From: Bryobacterales bacterium
GTDB taxonomy: Bacteria > Acidobacteriota > Terriglobia > Bryobacterales > Bryobacteraceae
Assembly (NCBI GenBank): GCA_003132905.1
Contig: PKZC01000387.1
Location: 139-34,097, forward strand
DNA length: 33,959 nt
Direction of reading: 5' to 3'
Part shown: positions 9,421 to 16,099 of the stretch, piece by piece
Numbering within the stretch: position 1 is the first letter of the stretch
Layout of the letters: each line of letters begins with the position of its first letter
The notes under the pieces: generated by a model
Told to the model about the DNA's origin: nothing
The model's database searches: none
The model's input: only the letters and a program-made list of their open reading frames with translations
Made by a program: the position numbers and the translations under genes

Positions 9421-10095
9421 ATGACGACAATTCTTGTTATCGACGACGATGAAAGCCTGCGCGACACCATTGGCATCATGCTCGAACAGGAGGGATTCTC
9501 GCCCATCCTGGTCGCGGATGGCAAGACCGGCTTCGAGCGCGCTCTGGCGGTAAAGCCCGATCTAATGCTGGTGGATTTGCGGCTGCCCGGGATGAACGGT
9601 ACCGAGATTTGCAAGCAAGTGCGGGCCGCCAATTTGAAAACACCCATGATCGTTCTCAGCGCGATCGGCGAAGAGGTGGATAAAGTATTGCTGCTCGAAA
9701 TTGGCGCCGACGATTACATCGTCAAGCCGTTTGGCGCTCGGGAACTGCTGGCGCGCATCCGGGCCGTGCTGCGGCGGACCTCGCCTGACGCCCGCAAGGT
9801 GGCCCAGTTCGGAACCATCGCCGTGGATTTCGAGCGGCGGATTGTGTCGAAAAAAGGCGATCCGCTGAAGATGACTCCGGCCGAGTACAATCTGCTCACG
9901 TATTTTCTCCAGAATCCGGACCGTGCGTTGACGCGCGATATGATCTTGAATTCGGTGTGGGGCTACGAATCCTTTCCGAACACCCGTACCGTGGACGCGC
10001 ACGTGGTGCGGCTGCGGCAAAAGCTGGAGCCTGATGCCAACTCGCCGCGTCATTTTCTGACGGTCCACGGAGTGGGATACCGGTTTCTGCCGTGA
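9421..10095 (+). CDS. OmpR/PhoB-type response regulator
   Basis: This is a 224-residue DNA-binding regulator. The receiver occupies 1-115: acidic IDDDES at 7-12, phospho-acceptor Asp52 in LMLVDLRLPGMNG and Lys102 in YIVKPFG. A winged helix is at about 128-224 (MTPAEYNLLTYFLQNPDRAL, RTVDAHVVRLRQKLE, TVHGVGYRFLP). The ATG at 9421 is taken as start; an in-frame GTG at 9406 would add five residues that are not part of the receiver fold. It heads a five-gene unit that ends in a sensor kinase, so it is probably phosphorylated by that kinase and may control the unit itself. Confidence 0.93.
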   Translation: MTTILVIDDDESLRDTIGIMLEQEGFSPILVADGKTGFERALAVKPDLMLVDLRLPGMNGTEICKQVRAANLKTPMIVLSAIGEEVDKVLLLEIGADDYIVKPFGARELLARIRAVLRRTSPDARKVAQFGTIAVDFERRIVSKKGDPLKMTPAEYNLLTYFLQNPDRALTRDMILNSVWGYESFPNTRTVDAHVVRLRQKLEPDANSPRHFLTVHGVGYRFLP

Positions 10096-10499
10096 CGAAC
10101 GGATTTCACTCCGGAGCGGTGCTCATTGTCGAAGATGCCGAGACCTGCGCGTCCACGTTGGAAATCATCTTCAGCTCCATCCGAGGCCTGAAAATATTGA
10201 TGGCGGAGAACGCCGAGCAAGCCTGGGAACTGCTAGGAAGCCCGCACCAAGATATTCGCGCGCTGGTTACCGACTTGCACATGCCCGGCATGGATGGTTT
10301 CGAATTGATTGACCGGGTGCGCGCCAACGCATCGCACGCCCGCATACCCATTGTCGTCATCACCGGCTCCACCGACCCGCATATTTCCGATCGCTTGCGC
10401 CAGCGCGGCGTCAACGCGGTCTTCGCGAAACCCTATTCACCCGCGTTGGTGCGGGAGAAACTGGAGCAGCTTCTCGGAAATGTACCGCAAATCGATTAA
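10092..10499 (+). CDS. Single-domain response regulator (receiver only)
   Basis: This is a 135-residue lone receiver. The acidic pocket is VEDAE at 13-17, the phospho-acceptor is Asp61 in ALVTDLHMPGMDGF, Thr91 lies in VVITGSTD and the conserved Lys is in FAKPYS. There is no output domain. It starts with a GTG overlapping the preceding TGA by four bases (GTGA) and overlaps the next gene by 20 bases. Such proteins relay phosphate, act as sinks, or bind partner proteins. Being encoded with a full OmpR-type regulator and a kinase suggests a branched or buffered pathway. Confidence 0.9.
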   Translation: MTNGFHSGAVLIVEDAETCASTLEIIFSSIRGLKILMAENAEQAWELLGSPHQDIRALVTDLHMPGMDGFELIDRVRANASHARIPIVVITGSTDPHISDRLRQRGVNAVFAKPYSPALVREKLEQLLGNVPQID

Positions 10500-11892
10500 G
10501 TTTCGTTCGGTACTTCAGCTGGCCGTGCTGCTGCTGGGCACAAGCCTGGGCGGTTACGGTCAGAATACGCCCCAAGTGCAGCAGATTCTCGATCGTTTGG
10601 ATCAGCTGGAAAAAGACAACCAGGCTTTGCTCGAAGAGGTGCGGGCCTTGCGGCAGCAGGTCGCTGGGTTGCGCACGCCATCGCCGGACGCGACGCCATC
10701 GCAAACTCAGGCGCAAAACCCATCGCAAAACCCATCACCAAATAGTGACGAACGTCAGGCGGTGCAGGAAAACCGCATTGACGAGCTGGCTCAAACCAAG
10801 GTGGAAGCGTCCCAGAAATTCCCCATCCGCATCACTGGCATGGCGTTGTTTAATGCTTCCGTAAACGGGCGCTTCAACGGAAATGCGGAGAATCCTCTGG
10901 TGGCCTCGTCAACGCCGGGCGACATAACCGGTGACGGCACGTTGCGGCAAAGCACATTGGGCCTTTTGTTCAACGGACCCCAAACTTTCTGGAATGGCAA
11001 GATCAGCGGTTCGGTATACGTGGATTTTTTTGCGGGCGGTACAACCTCGCTCGATCATGTGGTGCGCCTTCGTACAGCGGCCATGAATATTGATTGGAGT
11101 AATACCAGCCTGATGTTCGGCCAGGACAAGCCGATCATTTCACCCCGCAATCCCGATTCGCTGGCTCAAGTTGGTTATTCACCGCTCAGCGGGGCCGGGA
11201 ACCTTTGGCTGTGGCAGCCCCAAGCCCGTGTGGAGCAGCGATTCTCGTTAGGCGAAAATAGCGGTCTGCGGGCGCAGGCCGGAGTTTTGGTAACCAGCTC
11301 GCTGGACTATTCAACTCCCAACATCTACAATCCCACTACCGCGCAGCAGCAGGAATATTCCCGGCCAGGCGCGGAAGGACGTTTGGAGTTGTGGCATCGT
11401 TGGAACGACACCCAGCGCATTGAGGTGGCCGGCGGCTATCACTTCAACGAAAATAGAATCATTGAAACAATACTTCCCACCGAGGTCTATTCGGCGGACT
11501 GGTTCGTACGCCCCATCTCCAAACTCGAGTTCTCAGGCATGTTCTTCCGCGGGCAGAACGTAGCAACGCTGGGTGCGCTGCCACAAGGCTTCCTAGTGCA
11601 GAATTACGGCGAAGTGTCCACTGTTCACAGCACCGGCGGTTGGGCGCAAATCCGCGTGCCGATCACGGCCCGCCTGGCATGGGATCTATATGGCGGACAG
11701 CAGGACGATCGGAATTCAGATCTTGCCTATGGCTATATCGCGAAGAATCAGGGCTATTTCAGCAATCTGATGTATCGCATCGCGCCCAATGTCATTGTGA
11801 GCCTGGAAGGCGGCCAAGTGCGGACCACGTATCTGGGAATAGGAAGCCGTTTGAACGACCATTATGATCTGGCAGTCGGATACTTGTTTTAA
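10480..11892 (+). CDS. Outer-membrane porin with N-terminal coiled coil, DcaP-like
   Basis: The protein has 470 residues from the ATG at 10480. A signal peptide spans about 1-28 (LQLAVLLLGTSLGGYGQ). A coiled coil follows at about 32-62 (ILDRLDQLEKDNQALLEEVR), then a Pro/Gln/Ser-rich linker at 65-90. The remaining 370 residues are strand-rich and end in a terminal Phe (YDLAVGYLF), as expected for a BamA-inserted barrel. Coiled coil plus barrel is the DcaP-like trimeric porin layout. Substrate is unknown. The gene overlaps the receiver gene by 20 bases and the cupredoxin-like gene by 29 bases. Confidence 0.8.
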   Translation: MYRKSIKFRSVLQLAVLLLGTSLGGYGQNTPQVQQILDRLDQLEKDNQALLEEVRALRQQVAGLRTPSPDATPSQTQAQNPSQNPSPNSDERQAVQENRIDELAQTKVEASQKFPIRITGMALFNASVNGRFNGNAENPLVASSTPGDITGDGTLRQSTLGLLFNGPQTFWNGKISGSVYVDFFAGGTTSLDHVVRLRTAAMNIDWSNTSLMFGQDKPIISPRNPDSLAQVGYSPLSGAGNLWLWQPQARVEQRFSLGENSGLRAQAGVLVTSSLDYSTPNIYNPTTAQQQEYSRPGAEGRLELWHRWNDTQRIEVAGGYHFNENRIIETILPTEVYSADWFVRPISKLEFSGMFFRGQNVATLGALPQGFLVQNYGEVSTVHSTGGWAQIRVPITARLAWDLYGGQQDDRNSDLAYGYIAKNQGYFSNLMYRIAPNVIVSLEGGQVRTTYLGIGSRLNDHYDLAVGYLF

Positions 11893-12604
11893 GCTCGGAT
11901 TTAGCGCGGTCGCGCTGGCTCTGGCTTTCGTTGGGTCGCTCGGAGCGGCCACCGTCAGCGGACGTGTGAAGCTGGTGTCTTCGCACGATCCGAACGTGCG
12001 CAAACATACCGATTACTCAGGTGTGGTGGTTTGGCTGGAGCCCGCCTCTGGTACGCCCGTGGTCCCCGCTAGCGTGGGGCGCGCGCAAATGGTGCAGAAG
12101 AACAAAACCTTTACGCCGCATGTCCTGGCCATCGCGGTGGGCACCGTTGTGGACTTCCCCAACTTCGATCCTATTTTCCACAACGCCTTTTCCAACTACA
12201 ATGGTCAAATCTTCGACATCGGCCTGTATCCGCCCGGCACCACGAAATCGTTGGCCTTCCGCCGCGAAGGGGTGGTGCGCGTCTTTTGTAACATCCATCC
12301 CGCGATGAGCGCTGTGATCGTCGTGCTGAAGTCACCGTACTTTGCAACCTCGGCGACGAATGGTACCTTTCGAATCGACACCGTTCGCCCCGGATCGTAT
12401 CGGCTGCATGTGTTTCACGAACGCGCCGCCGAGCAACCTCTGGCCTCGCTCACGCGCGCCGTCGAAGTGGCGGATGGCCCTGTCGAGCTTGCGCCCATTG
12501 ATGTCTCGGAGAGCGGTTATCTCGAAGTTCCGCATAAAAACAAGTTTGGGAAAGATTATCCGCCAGCGGCCGATTCCGGAGTTTATGTGGGTGCCAAGCC
12601 ATGA
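11864..12604 (+). CDS. Exported cupredoxin-like protein (MauL / methylamine-utilisation-like)
   Basis: The protein has 246 residues with a signal peptide at about 1-29 (LGFSAVALALAFVGSLGA). The middle is a plastocyanin-type domain with a full type 1 copper set: His106 in DPIFHNAFSNYNG, then Cys142, His145 and Met148 in FCNIHPAMSAVI. A short CarboxypepD_reg-like strand pair follows at about 163-190 (GTFRIDTVRPGSYRLHVFHE). Homologues are often labelled methylamine utilisation protein because of resemblance to MauL, but no mau genes are present. A copper electron-transfer or copper-sensing role is an inference. Its stop overlaps the kinase ATG (ATGA). Confidence 0.8.
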   Translation: MIWQSDTCFKLGFSAVALALAFVGSLGAATVSGRVKLVSSHDPNVRKHTDYSGVVVWLEPASGTPVVPASVGRAQMVQKNKTFTPHVLAIAVGTVVDFPNFDPIFHNAFSNYNGQIFDIGLYPPGTTKSLAFRREGVVRVFCNIHPAMSAVIVVLKSPYFATSATNGTFRIDTVRPGSYRLHVFHERAAEQPLASLTRAVEVADGPVELAPIDVSESGYLEVPHKNKFGKDYPPAADSGVYVGAKP

Positions 12605-14406
12605 GATTTTCGCGGCTTTCCCTGTTATGGAAAATCCTGCTTCCCACGTCACTGGTAATGACGCTCTCCTTCGCCATCACCGGCTGGCTGGTGCAGCGTG
12701 ACGTCGTCCGGGCCAGCTATACCAGCGTCGAAGAAGAGGCCAAAGCCAGCTTTCAGGCTTACGAATCCCTGTGGAAGGCACGAGCGAACCGGCTGGGCGC
12801 CATCAGCGAAATTCTGAGCACCATGTCCGATGTGCGGGCCGCGTTCGGCACCGCGGATCCAGCCACCATCCGCGACACCGCCGATGAGCTGTGGTCCAGA
12901 GTCTCTCACGAAGATGCGTTTTTCCTGGTAGCCGATGGGCAGGGGCGCGTGGTCGCCAGCCTCGGGCAGCCCGCTTCCTTTGCCCTCAATGACGATCTGC
13001 CCATGGTCCGCGCGGCGCGCGCGCAGTTCCCCAAGCAGGCCTCAGGCTTCGTGCAAAAGGGTGATGAATTGTTCCAGGTAGTTGTGACCCCGGTTTACGT
13101 GCAGTCGCCGGCCGGTCCTGCGCTCTTAAACGCTTTGGTGGCCGGATATAGAGTGGACGCGGGCGTCGCCCAAACGCTTAAGAACTCCACCGGCGGTAGT
13201 GAGTACGTCTTCGTTTCGGGAAATCGCGTGGTCACATCCACTCTTGCGCCGGCCATTACGGCCGCCATCGCCCCCCGTTTGCTGAACAACTCCACCGAGA
13301 TTCCCGACTATCTCATGCTGCCAACTCCCCTGCGCGACATCAACGGCGACGAAGTGGGGAAGCTTTATATATTGCGATCATTAGCCGGCGCGCGCCAGCG
13401 GCTGGCCGAGTTACGCCGCGAAATCGTCGCGCTGTGGCTGCTGGCGCTGGTGGCCGCGCTCGTGATCACGTACCTGGTAGCGCGAAAGATCATGCAGCCT
13501 GTGGCGGAACTCGACCGGGCGGCGGCCGAAATCGCCAAGCAGAATTACGATTACCAGATCAACGTTCGCAGCCAGGATGAACTGGGGCGGCTGGCGGTCA
13601 CTTTCCAGAGCATGTGCGAGTCTATCCGGCAGGCGCGGCAAGAGCTGATCCGCCAAGAACGCATCTCCACCATCGGCCAGCTTTCCACTTCCATCGTGCA
13701 TGACCTTCGGAATCCGCTGGCGGCCATTTACGCGGGCGCGGAAATGATGATGGACAGCGACCTGCCCCAGGAGACGACGCGCCGGCTGGCCCGCAACATT
13801 TATCGCGCTTCGCGTGGCATACAAGACATGCTGCAGCAGTTGCTGGATGTAGTGCGCGGTAAATCCACCGGTAGCGAGTTGTGCAGCCTGCGGGAGGTGA
13901 TCACAGCTGCCTGGAACACCGTGACGCCGTCCGCCGATGCCTGCGGGATTACGCTCGACATCAGCGTGGCAGACGATCTGGGCTGCCCCATGGAGCGCGC
14001 GCGAATGGAGCGCGTATTCGCCAATCTCTTTGAGAACGCGATTGAGGCCATGCGTTCGGGTGGTAACATTTCGATTCGAGGAGCCGCGGAAGGCGACAGC
14101 ATTATGGTCCGTGTGGAGGATTCCGGGCCTGGTATCAACGCCGCGCTGCGGGGACGCTTGTTTCAACCTTTCGTAACCGCCGGCAAGAAGAATGGGCTAG
14201 GGCTTGGTCTCGCCTTGTCGCGCCAAACGCTGCTCGATCACGGCGGCGACATTTGGGCCGACGACGCTCCTGACCGCGACAGCGTAGGCGCGGTCTTCTG
14301 GCTAAGGCTGCCAAAGAACAGGACCACCGTCACGCACGAGCCGGCTGTGTTGAATGGAGCCGCAGACATTCACGAGCGATCTCCGAGTCTTCGTCAGCGC
14401 GAATGA
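12601..14406 (+). CDS. Membrane sensor histidine kinase with periplasmic Cache-like domain
   Basis: The protein has 601 residues. TM1 is at about 10-31, a periplasmic domain of about 245 residues follows (Cache-like, with FFLVADGQGRVVASLG and YVFVSGNRVVTS strands), TM2 is at about 277-294 and HAMP at about 295-347. HisKA follows with phospho-acceptor His367 in STSIVHDLRNPLAA. The ATPase domain has an N box around Asn479 (LFENAIEAM), VEDSGPGI and GLGLGLALS at 532-540. The protein is complete. It is the last gene of the unit beginning with the OmpR-type regulator and overlaps the previous gene by four bases. Its last 25 or so codons lie antisense within the end of ackA. The signal is unknown; the cupredoxin-like and porin neighbours hint at an envelope or metal/redox stimulus. 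Confidence 0.92.
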   Translation: MRFSRLSLLWKILLPTSLVMTLSFAITGWLVQRDVVRASYTSVEEEAKASFQAYESLWKARANRLGAISEILSTMSDVRAAFGTADPATIRDTADELWSRVSHEDAFFLVADGQGRVVASLGQPASFALNDDLPMVRAARAQFPKQASGFVQKGDELFQVVVTPVYVQSPAGPALLNALVAGYRVDAGVAQTLKNSTGGSEYVFVSGNRVVTSTLAPAITAAIAPRLLNNSTEIPDYLMLPTPLRDINGDEVGKLYILRSLAGARQRLAELRREIVALWLLALVAALVITYLVARKIMQPVAELDRAAAEIAKQNYDYQINVRSQDELGRLAVTFQSMCESIRQARQELIRQERISTIGQLSTSIVHDLRNPLAAIYAGAEMMMDSDLPQETTRRLARNIYRASRGIQDMLQQLLDVVRGKSTGSELCSLREVITAAWNTVTPSADACGITLDISVADDLGCPMERARMERVFANLFENAIEAMRSGGNISIRGAAEGDSIMVRVEDSGPGINAALRGRLFQPFVTAGKKNGLGLGLALSRQTLLDHGGDIWADDAPDRDSVGAVFWLRLPKNRTTVTHEPAVLNGAADIHERSPSLRQRE

Positions 14407-15475
14407 CGAGAACTTGCACCGCTGAGTTGGCGGCCGCGACGTTTTGATCCAGATCCGGCTGCACGTTCTTGGCCGGGTCCAATTTCAATCCGAGAAACGC
14501 AAGCTGCGCGCACACTAGCTCGCGCAGAGGAGCGCAATTCTCTCCAATGCCGGCCGTGAAGACGATGGCATCCACGCCGCCCAACACCGCGAGCATCGCG
14601 CCGATTTCCCGCGTCAGCCGATGCGCGTAGATCTGATAAGCCAGCAGCGCCCGCTCGTCGCCTGCGTTCATAGCCTCCAGAATTTCGCGCATGTCACCCG
14701 ACCGGCCGGAAACGCCCAACAATCCAGATTTGCGGTTTAGGATTTCATCAATCTCATCGGCCGTAGAACCTTGGTGCCGGATCAAATACAGCAGGATGCT
14801 GGGATCGATGGAGCCCGAGCGCGTGCCCATCATGATTCCTTCCAGAGGCGTGAATCCCATGCTGGTATCCACGCTCTTTCCATTCGCTACCGCCGTAACC
14901 GAAGCACCGTTGCCAAGATGGCAGACGATGAGCCGCGATGAGTTAGGAGCAACGCGCAGCATCTGGGCGGCGCGCCCGGTGGAATATTGAACGCTGATGC
15001 CGTGGAACCCGTACCGTCGAATGCCCCGATCCAGCCACTCATAAGGTCCGGGATAAACATAAGCGGCTGGCCGAAGCGTTTTGTGGAATGCCGTATCGAA
15101 AACCGCGACTTGGGGCACCTGAGCGCCGATCAGGCGATCAACCGCTTCAATGGCCGCCAGCTCCAGTTTGTTGTGTGCCGGCGCGAACTCGGCCTGTTGG
15201 GCGATCGCGGTGCGAACTTCCGGAGTCAACAGAACGCTTTCCCGATATTTGAGGCCGCCATGCACGATGCGATGACCCACTACGTCGATCTCAGCCGGAG
15301 AATCGATGGCTTTCTTCTCGCCTTGCCAAAGGGACCGAAGAAGGGCGTCGAGCACGTCCGCCGGTGTCTGGGACGCTTTGAAGTCGCCGTGTGCAGTCCA
15401 GAGCTTTCCATCGGGAACATCCTGAAACCAGCACTTGAAACTGCTGGAACCGCCGTTCAGGACCAGAATTTTCAT
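14330..15475 (-). CDS. ackA: Acetate kinase
   Basis: This is a 381-residue ASKHA-fold kinase that interconverts acetate plus ATP and acetyl phosphate. Motifs and catalytic residues are present: Asn7 in LVLNGGSSSFK, Arg69 in VVGHRIVHGG, Asp127 in VFDTAFH, His158 in RYGFHGIS, Arg219 in MGTRSGSIDPS and TAGIGENCAPLRE. It is slightly shorter than the usual 395-400. No phosphotransacetylase gene is adjacent. It lies 12 bases downstream of the small haem-binding gene on the same strand. Its 3' end overlaps the convergent kinase gene by 77 bases. Confidence 0.93.
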   Translation of the reverse strand: MKILVLNGGSSSFKCWFQDVPDGKLWTAHGDFKASQTPADVLDALLRSLWQGEKKAIDSPAEIDVVGHRIVHGGLKYRESVLLTPEVRTAIAQQAEFAPAHNKLELAAIEAVDRLIGAQVPQVAVFDTAFHKTLRPAAYVYPGPYEWLDRGIRRYGFHGISVQYSTGRAAQMLRVAPNSSRLIVCHLGNGASVTAVANGKSVDTSMGFTPLEGIMMGTRSGSIDPSILLYLIRHQGSTADEIDEILNRKSGLLGVSGRSGDMREILEAMNAGDERALLAYQIYAHRLTREIGAMLAVLGGVDAIVFTAGIGENCAPLRELVCAQLAFLGLKLDPAKNVQPDLDQNVAAANSAVQVLVIRADEDSEIARECLRLHSTQPARA

Positions 15476-15487
15476 TGGCAGAGAGGC

Positions 15488-15730
15488 TTAATTCTTTCCG
15501 GACTTACTATTTGGCTTGGCGGGCGGGGCATAGCCCTGCAGCGAGTAGTGGTGGTCGCGAAAATACTTGCCGGCGTCGTTCAGGTTCCAGGAATCGGCCG
15601 GATGGCAGAAGTTGCATTCCTTCTGGGTTCGGCGGGAGTACTCGGGCCGGGCGTCGCTTGGGGTAGCGCTGAAGAAGAAAGCGCCCGAGAAAGCGGCGGC
15701 CAGCACCAGAATTTCAACAAGCCTATGCAT
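15488..15730 (-). CDS. Small exported c-type cytochrome-like protein, one CxxCH
   Basis: This is an 80-residue protein. Residues 1-27 form a signal sequence (LVEILVLAAAFSGAFFF, then ATPSDA). The mature part has a single haem c motif, CNFCH at 39-43, and His60/His61 downstream that could supply the second axial ligand. There is no Met in the mature part. The fold is too short for a standard class I cytochrome c and looks like the CxxCH-containing small proteins of soil bacteria. The tail is Pro/Lys/Ser-rich. It lies 12 bases upstream of ackA and is probably co-transcribed with it. Haem attachment is inferred from the motif and export signal only. Confidence 0.7.
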   Translation of the reverse strand: MHRLVEILVLAAAFSGAFFFSATPSDARPEYSRRTQKECNFCHPADSWNLNDAGKYFRDHHYSLQGYAPPAKPNSKSGKN

Positions 15731-16099
15731 AATGATGGAATCGTTCGTGCTTCTATGCCGAGTTTAGCAAAGCGCTCGTTGGCCAAGCGTGCTGACAAAT
15801 TGTCGCAACCTCTGACAAACATGCTTCAGCAGAATAGATGTGCACTTGTACGGCTGCACTGGACCAAGGTCCCAGTACTTTTGTCTACTTTAGTAGAACT
15901 TTCGATCCTGCCGGACCAGTCCTGGACCGTTCAGCGAGGGCTAGTCGGGAAGTTTTGGTACCAGAAACGTCGGCCCCTCCGTAATCTCTAGTCCCCACCA
16001 CACCCTCAGTCCTAGGGACAGACTGTCCTGTGCCCAGAGTGGATAAGTGCAATATTTATAATTACTTACAATTGGAGAGACACGTGCCATACAAGTGGC
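15731..16099. promoter_or_regulatory. Long intergenic region with clustered palindromes and a candidate promoter
   Basis: These 369 bases hold no credible gene. Several short inverted repeats are packed in the right half: GGACC-AA-GGTCC (15861-15872), TCTACT-TT-AGTAGA (15884-15897), GGAC-CA-GTCC (15913-15922) and GGACAG-A-CTGTCC (16016-16028). Three share GGAC/GTCC half-sites. A TATAAT hexamer lies at 16057-16062, but no good -35 box stands 16-18 bases before it, so an activator or alternative sigma factor could be involved. GGAGAG at 16074-16079 is the best ribosome site but is 20 bases from the ATG at 16100. The short IR TGCCA/TGGCA (16085-16089, 16096-16100) lies between them. All are predictions by eye. 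Confidence 0.45.

Noticed and set aside
13411..14166. Minus-strand open frame of 251 codons
   Set aside because: It is antisense to the HAMP, HisKA and ATPase domains of the sensor kinase, which are clear and complete.
14987..15991. Plus-strand open frame of 334 codons
   Set aside because: It is antisense to the ackA 5' half and to the haem-motif gene, then runs into the intergenic region; there is no ribosome site or recognisable domain.
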